Source: Lojkania enalia
Lineage: Eukaryota; Ascomycota; Dothideomycetes; Pleosporales
Direction of reading: 5' to 3'
DNA length: 64,000 bases
NCBI GenBank assembly: GCA_010094045.1
Contig: ML986617.1
Span: 62,001-126,000 of the forward strand
Part shown: one piece after another, positions 11,201 through 23,036 of the stretch
Layout of the letters: every line of letters begins with the position of its first letter
How positions within the stretch are numbered: the first letter of the stretch is position 1
The notes under the pieces: generated by a model
Database searches by the model: none
Told to the model about the DNA's origin: nothing
The model's input: the letters and a program-made list of their open reading frames with translations, nothing else
Program-made: the position numbers and the translations under genes

Positions 11201-12361
11201 CTATGAATCGATGCTTGGGCGTATTAATATATATAGTAAGTATGTACTTAGTTACCGGGGCTCTGCACCTCAAAAATACCATTCCACCGTCCAATTCCCC
11301 ATTTCCCTGAAGCTTTTTCCACGCCGTGACGGTTGAATTCCCTGCGCTGAGATTCGCTGAATCGCACTATCAACCGATCAAGACTTCTGCGTTGTATCCC
11401 TAATCTCTTGTGTAGAAACGCGAAAAGAAAAGAGAGCTCGTATCATTTAACGGGTCAGTGCAAGGCGGATATGCAGTTCCTTTCGATTTACTAGAGATAG
11501 CAATATTATATACATGGATTTGTAGGCATAGTGCCAACATTCCGCTCCGAAACGTGGCAGACGACTCAAGTGCAATGAAAGCTAACTATTTAGTTTTATA
11601 GACGAACTGCGCTCCGTCTACGTATTTCTACTAGGGCTTATGAAGCAATCCGTAGAGTAAATTCTTCACGTCATTAAAAGGCACTGTCAGTTCCTCGAAA
11701 CAGACATCCGATAAGAACCGAAAGTATATCACCGCCTAATTTAAGACAAGTAAGACATAGCATAGACAAGAACCAGTACAATATACCATCCCAAAACCCT
11801 CAATATGGTAACTTTAACTTTGTACAGGGATATTCTTTGTACAACACAAAACCCATCATAGCTATTCCTATCATCGCATATAATCAAAACGAATGCATCC
11901 ATCCAAACGAATGCACAACTTCCCTCCACCACAGACTCTCTACACCTCCAATCAATACCATCCAAAGACAACCACACCGTGCGCCTGTGCGGCTAGAAGT
12001 CGATCAACTGGAGTCTGCGGCCGATATTCCTCCTCACCACGTCCCGTTCGTCCGTGTCCTGAACCTCCTCCTTGGCCTTGAGCGCCGAGAGGAGCATACC
12101 GGAGTCGAAGAAGCCATCTAAAGAAACACAAAGAATCAGCCAATGAAATGTTGACGGCAAAGAAAACCGATGGACCGAAATCTCGATGAGCGGGGGAAAT
12201 GAAATTAGGAAGGGGATAACGAATATAGCGTGCAAGTAATGGGGGGCAAGAAGGGGAGATCTTTGTCTATAGGGGGTATCTGGGCATGCATGTGTGCCGC
12301 ATCGAACGAAGAAAGCACATGAACGTAAGAAACGGGGATGTAATGATGCAAGGAAAGGGGC
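11201..12361. other. Intergenic, no gene seen
   Basis: This is AT-leaning sequence between the broken gene and the 3' end of the carnitine acetyltransferase gene. Only short overlapping frames occur on both strands and none has recognisable content. Confidence 0.55.
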
Positions 12362-15076
12362 TCATAAAAATGCGTTCGTGTAAATCCGCCTAACAACAGC
12401 CTTAGAGCACTTCTTGCTACTGAGTGGTTTGATGGTCACTCTCGACTTCCGCGGAGAGCTCACATAGACCGTCTTCAGCGCAGAGAAAGGCGGACTCTGA
12501 GGCGGTGTAGGTGGTAAAGCGTGCAACGTGATTTTTGCAACTTGCTCATTGAGATTGAGAAAGGGAGGGGAAGGGGGAGTCCTACATCCACCAAGGCCAT
12601 CGTCATCGCTTTCTGCGATGCTTTCTGTTTGTGGCGTTTGTGTCCTGCCATCGGCCACAATGATTCGTCCGCGGCTCTTCATGCGGCCCGCCTTGGGGCG
12701 ATCTTCGGCTTCGCGGGCACGGGATGCGGTCTTATCGGCAGAGGTGCCGCGCCGCTTAAGTTGTCGGAGGAGTTTGCGGATTTCGAGGAAGTAGGTTTCG
12801 AGGGCGTCGATGAAGCGAGAGGTCTGTCGATGCTTCGAAGAAGCGCAGATGGATATGCTACCGTCCTTAATGATATAACCAATACCAAAACCATCACCCG
12901 AAGTAGGGCCGAAGCCAAACTGTCGAAGGGAAGGGTTGCCGCAGTTAGAGGTCGAGAGGATCGTAGTATTTAGTTTGTCCCAGCCAGAATCCGCGAAAAT
13001 GGCAGGCATGTGCTGTACCGGAGTGTGAGGGGAACTAGAAACGGATCCATTCTCTGATAGAATGGAATTACGGTTAGGAGAGCCGACAACTGAATTTACC
13101 TTCTCGGATGCATCGGGGCTAGAGGGTCGTGTGGAGTCATAACCATCACTATAGCTCACCGCTTCAGCACCATCTTCGTCAATCGCTCGTTGCCAGATAC
13201 AGTACAGGGCATAAAGGTGGCGATCGCAGCCTTGCGCTTTGGCGCAGTCTTTAGTGATCTCGGTGTGCTTCTGACACGCTTTACGAAGGGCCTCGATCTT
13301 TGCTGCCGCAGTGTTCTCACCCCAGAAAGTCCGGACAAAATCAACAGTCTGTTCTGTGACTGACCGGATTGCCTCGGTTCTACCATGATAGAAGAATTTG
13401 GTCATTGCTGGCTCGTAGACACACTCTATCCTGCCATAAAGGCCGTAGTAAGCAGCCTGAAAAGCCATTTGTACAAACGCGTCAGGAGAGAAGCCCATGG
13501 AGGTCATGAAGTTCTTTCCATAATGGGGGAAATCTAGCGTTGCAAATTCATTTTGCTGGATCAAGTCGGCAAGGCGGGTCTCAGCGAAACGCAATGCTGT
13601 GCTCAACTCTGGCACCATGTCCCATTCCAACTTGTGTGGAGTGGTCTGGACATCACCAAAGCTTTCAGGGTCCCGCTTCGAAGGATCGGGGCTGGATGAC
13701 GCCCAGAGACTTGGAGCCCCTCCATTGATCGTTCTCGCGAATCGGAGAATGGTATCCGTATAAACATCGGATGCGAATCGAAGTACAGTGTGTCCATCGA
13801 CACCTGTGTGTTCAAAGTTGATCCCTGCACTTCCGTTCTTGCATACAATGATCTGTAGCTTATCGTACCAGCGGTTTGTGCAAGTACCAACTTGGACTCC
13901 TCGCTCGACCTTGCTGGAACCGCAGAGCATGTTCATGCAGAGCTCTGCCCCGGTTTGCGGCTCGGTGTAATCAAGACATAGGATGAATAACGCAGAGTCA
14001 ACGATATTTAGGCAGTCGGAGTTGTTTGACCCCTCCTCTCGATGAAGGACATCTCGCAAGCCAGACCAGACTTTCCGGTTCTCGGTGCTCAATACACCCA
14101 AGGCTCCTTTAGCAGCCTCCTGAATGGGCACTTCGGCTGCATCATTGATGATGACTTGCAGGTTGAGGGCGACGTCTTTCTCTGTCATGATAAGATCGTT
14201 ATTATCGTCGAGGACATCGAACCAATAGAACTGGCCGTGGCAAAGTACGACAATATGCTTTGAGGTAGGGTCCTGACCGATCTGGCAACCATTCTCGGTA
14301 GGTATTCTTGCGGTGCCGAACAGCCTTGAGTACTGATACATGCAAAGAGGCTGGCCTCGAACGGTGTCAGGTGGGAGCTCTTCCCTCCGTACAGCCCTGA
14401 CGAAGGAGAGTGCCGAGACCACTAGTGACGCTGCGCGAGTGACTTGATTATTCCGAGCTGGGGTGGGGTCATCCTCCAGTAGGAAAAAGGGATTTAGATT
14501 AAGAACAACCGGATTGTCGAAATTCAGATAAGAATCATACCCTAATGGTAGGTCAGCACGTGTTCCGATTGCCAGGGTCAGAATGTTGTGTGGGATCGAT
14601 TTAGATCAAGTTGGAAGGCGCGTGCACAACATTCCCAAGTAGCAAATGGACGATATTGACTTACAGAACTGCTCGATGTAGTTTGCCTTGCCACTGGCAT
14701 ATTTCTTGAGCTTTTCTTGTAATAGAGGGCCGTCTGATTTGAGGAAATCGTTGAGGGCTGCAATAGTATCATGGTGCTCTTTTGGGCTCTGCAACGGTTT
14801 TAGGGCGGCAAGATACTTCTTGCATGAGCTCTCTAATTCCGGAATAGGTAAACTCGGGAGCTTGTCTTGATGCGCGAAAGTGATGCCCGGCCTTGAGTCT
14901 GGGTTGGTGTGGTGAGCAAGCGGTTCCTTCGCTTCAGATGGGAAGGACTGCTGAGATTCTCTGGCGGACGCCTCGGAACGAGCTACGCCGTTGACTTCAG
15001 AGCCCGTCATGGTAAGGCGGCCGTTCGCCAAAGACTCGTTCAGAGAACTCGGTCGGGTGAAGGTTCGTACTGCCAT
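12362..15076 (-). CDS. Carnitine O-acetyltransferase (FacC/Yat2-like)
   Basis: Transfers acetyl groups between CoA and carnitine, so that acetyl units can move between cytosol, peroxisome and mitochondrion during growth on acetate or fatty acids. Exons are 15076-14665 and 14541-12362, with an intron of 123 bp that joins EQF to WYDSYLNF. The product is 863 residues. Family motifs include LPSLPIPELESSCKKYL at the start of the domain, the catalytic His in INFEHTGVDG near residue 382, and the carnitine/CoA-site block FFYHGRTEAIRS. The C-terminal 130-150 residues are disordered, Pro/Ser- and Arg/Lys-rich (PPTPPQSPPF), beyond the usual end of about 620-650 residues. Long tails of this sort occur in the cytosolic Yat2/FacC group, and no mitochondrial presequence or PTS1 tripeptide is obvious. 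The subgroup assignment is inference; the enzyme family is firm. Confidence 0.93.
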
Positions 15077-16667
15077 GATGGAGAAAAGGATTAGCTAAGC
15101 GTAGAGAGGCGAGATGAAAGTGCTAATGGAAAGTAACCGCAAGGCGCTGCGGTAGAAGTAATGACAATCTTGGAGACAGTAGGCTGGCATTGGAGTGCGC
15201 TGCGCAAGAGTGGGCGAGCGTTACGCCCATGACCGAAGGAGACAGGGAACGACCATCTGCTTTATAAGAAATAGGACGAATGGGGAAAGTAGTGTAATGG
15301 CGGAAGGCCCCCGGCTAGCAGAGGCAGCATAGCATGTGAAACGCGCGATAGCCTCTGTAATTACAGATAACTTAATCCAAGAGGGAGACGTAGTGGGCCA
15401 GAGAGTCGGAAATAGGACCGGCATATGGCGAGATTGTGAAGGGCGAGTGGTCCAAAGCAGAGGGACCAGGTCAACGGGCGGGTACGGAAAGAGGCAAAAC
15501 TTACGGTAGTGGAGAGCCAACAACGGCTACGGGCCCAGAGGATCCGTGACGATGAGCGTGTTATCGGAGCTGCAGCAGTCAGTGTCTTCTCCACGTTGCT
15601 TACCGCACTATCAGACTTGGGACTGGGGAAGCAGTTCCAGCTCGCGTCGAGGATAATGAACCGGAAAAGGACTGCCGCCCGCTGGCAGCAAGGCAGTTAT
15701 TGGACAATTTCGGCCAAGAGGAGCTTGCTTTCGTCTGAGTGCTACCCCGAGGCGGCCGGTGACCCTGCTGGAAGAGCAGCGATCAGATGCTGCGGACGAG
15801 TGGAAGGTGTTAGTAGCGGGAGAGCTTAAAAAGACGCAGCGCCCAGTCGAGGATCTGGCTCGACCGGCTAATCGGAGGGCGGCAGGGCTCCAGAGACACA
15901 AACGGGGCAAATGACGCTGCGAACGCTGCTCGAGTAGTGTAGTGCGAGAACAGAAGCACGACGTGAGGCCCGAGCAGCGGGATATTGCGGGGTGAAGTGA
16001 GGCAGCTCATGCGTCCATTGTTCACGGGCCCAGCGCGGACGCCAGCAACATCACAGGACGCGGGGAGGTAGATGGCCAGGGTGAGGGGAGCTACGGATGC
16101 CGCTTTGGGGGGGGGGGTGGCTGATGAGTGCGCGGCGCAGACGACGCGGGGAGATTGACTGGTTATTGGCTGCGCGAACCTGCGGGGGAGGCGCGGGCAG
16201 TCAGTGCGGGCGAGGCTGCAGCCCGGGGAGCAGGGCCGCCACCACTCCCTAGGTACTGCGGTGACTGCCCAGCCCCGGGGGGATCCCCATGTCCTCGGGG
16301 TCTGGTGAGAGAAACCAGACGGCGGCGGCAGCAGGCGGCAGTGGGCGGCGGGTGGCAGCCCTGGACCCGTCCGGTGACGTGCGCGACCACGGAGCAAAGG
16401 AGCACCCCGCGCCCCTGACTAAGCCCACACGACTTCCCGGCCGCGGGCCGTGCTGGGCGCCGTGGACGTCTCGAACGGCGCGCGACGATACCACCAGCGC
16501 GCCGCGCCAGCATCTCGCCATCCCCCTTCGCCCTCTGCCCGTCGCCGGTCGCTGGACATAGATAGACATCCTCGGGACGCTCGGGAGGCGCTGTCATTCC
16601 TGGGGCTCGGGCCATTCCTGTGCGTGCCACTCCGCAGAGCCGCGCAAATGACCGTGGCCGTTGCCCG
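15077..16667. promoter_or_regulatory. Divergent promoter region with GC-rich island
   Basis: This lies between the divergently transcribed carnitine acetyltransferase and RAD57-like genes. The part from about 15940 to 16560 is markedly GC-rich, with a run of 10 G at 16107-16116 and many CGG/GCG steps, unlike the flanks. Several frames of 90-200 codons are open here on both strands only because stop codons are rare in GC-rich DNA. They carry no domain and overlap each other. No transcription-factor site is claimed. Confidence 0.5.
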
Positions 16668-18128
16668 ATGACGGATCTGCTGCAGGTGCTGCCTGACTTC
16701 GACACTACGCCCTACACCCATCTGCTGCCCTCGCTCGACAAGGCCCTGATCTCCGTCAACGACCTGATAACGCTCGAGCCCGCTGGTGTCGCAAAGCGTG
16801 CCCAGCTGCCGGCCGGCGATGTGAGGACGCTCACTGACGTCGTCGTTGCTGCCCTCCACCGGCACCTCGGTTTCGGAGCAGAGGAAGCCCATGCCAGCAG
16901 CTTCCTGTCTGGACTGGGGAACCCACGTGGTCCAGATGGGCAATGGGGGCGTATAAGCACCTTGGATGAAAAGCTTGATGAGGCTTTGGGGGGCGGCATT
17001 CCGCCTGGCTTCCTGGTTGAGGTTACTGGTGAGAGGTACGGTCAAAATGCAATTTGAAATAGTTCGCCCTTGTGCGCACCGCTCATCTGCTCCCCAATCT
17101 ACTGCTATACCGCTGCAATACCGCTCAAATATCTGCGTCTCATCTATCTTAGTTGGTCGCTAACGGTCCCTAGCGGTGCCGGTAAATCGCAGCTGCTGCT
17201 CACGCTCCTGTTGGCTTCGCAACTGCCTCGCCCGCAGGGTCTCTCCAAGTCTGCCATCTACATCTCCACCGAAGCAGCCCTCGCTACTAACCGTCTCACA
17301 CAATTACTGTCCACGCACCCGGCCCTTGTATCAGTCGGACTAGAGCGGAAGCCTTCTTTATCACGCATACTAAGCATCCAGACCCCGGACCTCGAGTCTC
17401 AAGAGCATATTATCCAGTATCAGCTACCGGTAGCAATCAAGAAGCACGATGTCGGCCTAGTAGTCCTCGACTCGGTTGCTGCAAATTTTCGCGCGGAATT
17501 TGAGAAGAAGGGGGCTAAGGATGGCGCTGCATCACTGGCAAAGCGAGGAACGCAACTAGTCCGATTGGGAGCGTTGTTACGGGATCTTGCGCGGACGGAA
17601 GGCATTGCTATCGTGGTCGCAAACCAAGTCGCCGATAGGTTCACCAGACCGCCGTCGGGCCGTTCATCAAGCGCAGTTTCCCACACCACTTCCACCAACA
17701 GCCAGACCATCGACCGTGAAATCGCACCGAATGCTCTCATCACTCAATCACCGCACCCGCCCTCCCAACCGGACGAGAGCGTAGTTCTCCTGCCAGACGT
17801 CTTGGCGCTTGACCACCAACAACGTTGGTTTACAGGGTGGGGTGACAACCAGTATGACCCTCCGCACAGTCTGAAGACGCCGTCCTTGGGTCTTGTGTGG
17901 ACAAACCAGATTGCTTGCCGTATTGCATTAATTAAACAGCCCGTTTTTACAACTCTCCCTCCTGTAGTAACAGTCAATGGACAGGATCAATGGAACGAGG
18001 AGGAAAGGCACATCTCGAAGTGGCGGCGGTGGTTCAAGGTCGTCTTCGCTTCATGGACAGCACCTTCGTACAATAGAGGTATCGAGTTTGAGGTCCTGGA
18101 GAGCGGAGTGCAGCACGTATCGAAATAA
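16668..18128 (+). CDS. rad57: RAD57/XRCC3-like RAD51 paralogue
   Basis: A RecA-fold ATPase that with its partner Rad55 helps load and stabilise Rad51 filaments in homologous recombination. Exons are 16668-17035 and 17174-18128 (440 residues). Splicing joins VTGE to SGAGKSQ, recreating the Walker A motif at residues 120-130, so the 138-bp intron cuts the ATP-binding loop. Walker B (VGLVVLDS) is near residue 215-220, followed by the XRCC3/Rad57-type sequence VAANFRAEF. A helical N-terminal region precedes the ATPase core, and the L2/C-terminal part contains a long Ser/Pro-rich insertion (residues about 290-320). Rad55 is not present. The 3' end faces the Sae2/CtIP-like gene only 395 bp away. 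Rad57 is favoured over Rad51 or Dmc1 by the sequence around Walker B and the single-copy paralogue features. Confidence 0.87.
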
Positions 18129-18523
18129 TAGTACTATCGGCATGCACCAACCTGGAATTTAAAACCTTTTGTGTAGCCTTTAGATAATGGGGAAATATTG
18201 ATATATATGGAAGTTTTCGGATTGAGAATATGCAAGTCGAAGTGACCGACCCAGCACCTTTTTTTTTTGTTTTCATTTCCATCATGATGCACATATGCTA
18301 GTCTCTATATGTGTATATGCACGCGACTTCAGTGCTGTGAGTGTATGAATGATGATATGTAATGCTGATGCTTAAGGATGAAAAGAATCCGCTACGCAGT
18401 TAGCACACGAAATACCACAGTCTATTTTCTCCCATTCTCACTTACATAACAGTATCACTTCCACAGGCCAAAAAAAAAAAAAAAAACAGCAGCAGATGTG
18501 AATCGTCCACGCCGCCATCCAAC
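18129..18523. other. Convergent intergenic spacer
   Basis: This spacer separates the 3' ends of the RAD57-like and Sae2-like genes. It contains T9 at 18260-18268 and A16 at 18471-18486 and presumably carries both polyadenylation regions. No gene was seen. Confidence 0.6.
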
Positions 18524-21072
18524 TCACTCATCCCTAAATATCCACCTGCCCCCCCTCCGCATAGCCTCCATCCACCTCTCCTCCACCATCTTCCTCTCCA
18601 AGACCCCCGCCTTCCTCCGATCCTCCGCCTGCTCCTGGGTCGTCGGAAAATCCGTCCTCCAAAAACCCGGCGGCGTCACGTGTCTCTCGTACGCCTGTCT
18701 ATGTTTCCCATGCTTCATCGCTAACTCCCTAGTTCGTGCCTGCAGCATAAGTTCCTTGTGCTCGTCGTCGGACATTTGGGTGAGCTGCATGGCGTTATAT
18801 GCGTCGCCGAGGTAGTCTCCTAGGAGTGCGTCCTCTTGCGAGGGGGAGGGGGGAGGCAGGGCCGCGGCGAGTGTGCGGAAGGTAGAACCGCAGCAATTAG
18901 GTTGCGTGCAGCCGGGGAGACATGCGCGGTCGGCGTGCTTGCGAACGGTTTCCGCGAAGGCGTAGCTGTAGCCGTTGTTGAAGGCAGGGTTGGGTTTGAA
19001 ATCTGAGAGCTTGAGGTCGATGGGGGGCTTGGAGCGGAGAGGCGGTTGCTGTGGCAAGTTTGGGGGAGCTGCTGACTTTTTGGATGGTCGGATGGGTGGG
19101 CTTATTTTTGTTCTGGGTTTTGGTGGAGACTGGGAGGGTGCAGGGTCTTGTGGTCTGAAGCGAGACGGTGGTGCGTCTCCAGTGTGAGTGCTACTCTGGG
19201 CCGGAGTGGGAATCTGTATGGCATTAAATTTTGATTCTGAGTTGGTAGCGGCCATCTTCCGGGCTTTGTTGGCGGGCGTACTGCTTTCCTTGGTAGCCTG
19301 GAGTTTACGATTGAACTTCGCCCGAGCCAGATTTGGAGCCAGTTTCGACTTATTCTCATTCATGGGTGGAAGCCCGTCCCCTGATTCTGTTAACTCCTCG
19401 TATTTCCATGCTTCTCTAGCTTCCCCTCTCCTAAGCCGTTTGTTCGTTGATTCTCCGATCGGGCTATTGGGTAACTGAACATTGGGGCTTAGAGGTTGTA
19501 AAACTCCTTGTGAACCATCGCGAGCCCTATCTGAAGGTTCACTGTATGTCCTAGAGCCAAAATGTTCAGCATCCAGATCATGACCCAAATTCTCATCGGT
19601 AAACCGTTCGGCGTCTACATGCCCCAGATCATCTTCTAGGAATTTTTCTTTAATCCAGGGCTCACTAACAGATCTCCCATTATACAGAGCAGCAATTTCT
19701 TGGGATCGTACAGAAGAATGTCTTCTAAGCCTTCTTCGAGGTGTTGAGATGATATTTGGGCCTAGCTCGTCTAGATCAAGCGTTTCTTTGCGGAGAAGAG
19801 GATATGCAGCAACTGGCGCGGGAGGACTACTGAGCTGCTCTTCTTTGACTTGGTACGGATTGACGAGTGTCCCATCGGACGGTATACGTTCCGTATAGAT
19901 GTCAAAGGCTACCGGTGCCACTCGCTTCCGCTTGAGCGATCTCTCTGAAGTAATTTCCGGTTCATCATTCTCGATATTGAGACCTGTCTGAAAACCTTTG
20001 CAAGCATTTTGAAGTATTGCCTCATCTTCCGTGGACTGACTTGATGTCACTTTGTCCGGAGAGGTTTCTGCGACTGTTGCAGAAGCATGCCCTACAGGAG
20101 CCTGTCTTCTAGAGGAATTGCTACCACCCTGATGGGTTAATGTTATATCTTGATGTTGCGGCAGCAATCCTGCATATTCGTCTTGTACCTCGGGGAGCTC
20201 ATCAACGTGATCAGTTCTAGCAGTGGTCGAACCGATTCCGGCACCTACTTGTGCGATGGCTGGATATGCTTCCTGAGGAATAGCGGCTAGAGGGCTAGAT
20301 GAGGATTTATCTAAGCCGATGAAAGATATTGGCGTCTTGACTGTCGACGATCTCGGACTCGAAGGAGCTAAGAGAGGCATTCCGCTCCTCTCCTCTACAG
20401 CCGAGATGTCGGTCTTAAGGTTGATTTCCAATTTAGTCTTCATCTTCTCACGCATCCGATCACAGTACTGCTTCCATGCTTTGACACTTTCCTTCATCTC
20501 TTTATTCTTCTGCATCACGAATTCGTTCTTTCTCTCGAAATATTTCTTCTTTTGTACGGTCTTTTGATGCACCTCATTTAATGCATTGTACTTATCCATT
20601 AGATGCCGATATTCTTCAGCGGATACAGTCGTACCGACATGATCATCCTGTTGCTCTGCGGGCAGAGAGGAAACTAGCCGACCTGCACGGCTCGAAGGAC
20701 ATGTATTTGTTAACCTTGATTCTAATCGTTTCACCTGATGTTTAAGAAGGTTATTTTCATGTATGAGATCTCTATTCTTGATTACGAGCTGGTTGATGTG
20801 CCTGGAGAGGCATTGGTTCTCCTCGTCTCCTAGGTCAGCATTAGTACCATTACACGCGGTCGAGAAAATGTTTAGTCGCACTTCTCTTCAGTCCCTGTTG
20901 GTGTTCTTCATCTTCTATGGCTCTGTTAGTGAAGACTAGATCGAAAAGAAAAATGGTACGGACTCATCTTCAACTCCTTTTCCATTTCCTCTATGACTTC
21001 ATCATAGACGCGTTCCAAGTTACGCGTGAAAAGGCTTTTGTGCTTCTCTGACCATGCTTTATGGTCTGACAT
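18524..21072 (-). CDS. sae2: Sae2/Ctp1/CtIP-type DNA end-resection factor
   Basis: Activates the Mre11-Rad50-Nbs1 endonuclease to start 5' resection of double-strand breaks; active after CDK phosphorylation and through tetramerisation. Exon 1 is 21072 to about 20960 (MSDHKAWSEKHKSLFTR, helical). Exon 2 is about 20885-18524. The small intron is about 74 bp; its exact ends are uncertain by two residues, giving about 824 residues. An N-terminal coiled coil (residues about 45-170) fits the tetramer region. The middle is long, disordered and rich in SP/TP sites. The C-terminal domain is diagnostic: CLPGCTQPNCCGSTFR (CxxC region), then GKHRQAYERH and TPPGFWRTDFPTTQE. The usual RHR DNA-contact triad reads KHR here. 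It sits between RAD57 (convergent) and an F-box gene (divergent, 249 bp). Confidence 0.92.
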
Positions 21073-21321
21073 TGTCTCATTTCAAAGTTTAGATGAATAC
21101 AGTCATTAAATTGGACGCATTGGCTACCTTGCTGATGCATCTGGGACCCGTTGTGGTTGCAGCCTCAACGCGTATTCGACCAAACGCTGGAACAAACTAA
21201 CGCGAGGTCACGCAGTAGATCCCACGCTAAAACTATTTCGGGCAAGCGCAATGGCGGCGGAACCGTCGCTCAACCACATACCGCCGCCACTATTGTAAGA
21301 TTTCCTTACACAACCACTTCC
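21073..21321. promoter_or_regulatory. Short divergent promoter (Sae2-like / F-box gene)
   Basis: Only 249 bp separate the two start codons, so both transcripts must start within or just outside this segment. An in-frame upstream ATG at 21151 could extend the F-box protein by 57 residues, but that extension looks non-native. No specific factor site is claimed. Confidence 0.55.
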
Positions 21322-23036
21322 ATGGCTGGTATCAAGCGATCGAATGGTGCATATGACTATACTGAGAGGCCGGTGAAGGTACACCGCTCATATGCACATG
21401 ATAGAATCTCAAACTTGAGCGACGAACTGCTTTTGCGGATACTCTCTTTCGGCTCTGTTCCTACATTACTGACCTGCCAACGGTAAGTAGAGTATCCTTA
21501 TACTAATGCCACCCACTAATTACTTCCAGAGTCTCTAAAAGGTTCAGCCGCATTGCTGTCGACTCCGAGCTTTGGAAAGCCGCCTACTACAATCAGTTCG
21601 TTCTCCCAAAAGCGTCGCGCATACCCGGAATCAAAGACAGGCCAGCGTCTGAACATTTACGCTACTCTTCGAAATTATCAAAGTGGCTAGATGATGGCAG
21701 TCTTGTCAAAAATGGATTGAAGACAAACTGGAAGCAGCAGTATAGGCTGAGGCATAACTGGTCGCTCGGACAATGTGCAGTCAGCGAAATAGTTGTTGCG
21801 GAACGGCCCCCTGAGCCGCCCTTGCTGGTAATGATGCAGAATGGGATGATATTTACAGTAGACTCCATATCAGGCTTGCGAGTTTGGAACGCCAAGAATG
21901 AACACAACCTGATTGCTTCCGCAACATTTAGAGCAACCGATTTAGAGACACCTCGCTTACCTACTTCCATGGCAATTGATTCCCAGGATGAGTCTATTGG
22001 GACTCAAAGAGTTGTAGTTGGATTCGACAACGGTTCCTTTACCATATTCGAGATGGACCGGGAGAAGAGAAGCATTACTCTCCTGTTTAGCCACCCCGCG
22101 TCCTCAAATGGCTCACTCTCCGCCTTGGCTTACTCTCCGCCATTCCTATTGACGATGGCCGAGGATCAATTACTTTCCCTATATACTTTCGAAGAAGAGT
22201 TAAGTAAAAGTATACTAGCACCTCCCCGACTACTTTACTCTTTGAGATCACATACTGTTTGGCCTCCGGTGTCACTGTCAATACGAACGAATGCCACAAG
22301 CATGACAGCAGCTATTGCGTATGCCCTTCCAACATACCTGTCAGGTTGGACGGTAGGAATACAGGAGATGCGGCTTTCGTACAACGGCAAGCTCATCGAG
22401 TCGCGCCTCGCCACGGCAGCCGAGCATAATTACCAGTCTCTTGCTGGAAACCATTCCATGTCTTCGCCATCTAGTCGAGCCTCTTCGCCATTTCCGGTAG
22501 GAATACGGGAGCCTGTACTCTCGAATAATCCCAGCCGTTCGAAACCAACTACCTTATCCTACTCGCACCCTTATCTACTCGTGGCCCATCCAGATAACAC
22601 GCTTACGTTGTATCTAATAAAGTCAACGTCATCCGTTCTATCGATCGGTCCTGGTGTCCGACTATGGGGTCACACCTCCTCCGTTTCGGGAGCTCATGTT
22701 GGTGTGCGTGGCAAAGCCGTGTCTGTCAGTCGCCTCGGTGACGAGCTTCGCGTATGGGACCTTGAAGGGGGTATGGCATCCGTTGCCGCAAGAAAGCATT
22801 CCCAGAACGGTGAAATCAGTGTCCGAATCCAGCCTTCAAAGATGCCCGAGGAATTTCGCGCCGACTTGCCCGACCCTGGATCGCAGCGCAACTTCGGCCT
22901 TCGTTTAGCCCTCGAGCAGGGCTTCGATGATTTGGCTGTAAGCCAAGGCTGGGTAGGATTCGATGAACGAAATGTTATTGTGCTCCGTGAAAAGAGCCAT
23001 GGAAGTCAGGCGCTGGTAGTTTACGACTTCAGTTGA
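21322..23036 (+). CDS. F-box protein with WD40-like beta-propeller
   Basis: Probably a substrate adaptor of an SCF ubiquitin ligase. Exons are 21322-21482 and 21530-23036, with an intron of 47 bp and a CTAAT branch-type sequence. The product is 555 residues. The F-box is at residues about 30-75 (ISNLSDELLLRILSF...VSKRFSRIAVDSELWKAAY). The rest has blade-like WD repeats, for example SISGLRVWNAKNEH, VVVGFDNGSFTIFEMD, LLVAHPDNTLTLYLI and SRLGDELRVWDLEGG. This arrangement resembles the fission-yeast Pof10-type F-box/WD proteins, but orthology is not established. A Ser-rich insertion (MSSPSSRASSPFP) lies between propeller blades. It shares a short promoter with the Sae2-like gene. Confidence 0.85.

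Noticed and set aside
16163..17045. Several 90-208-codon frames on both strands
   Set aside because: All overlap in the GC-rich promoter island or lie antisense to the RAD57-like first exon. None has a domain.
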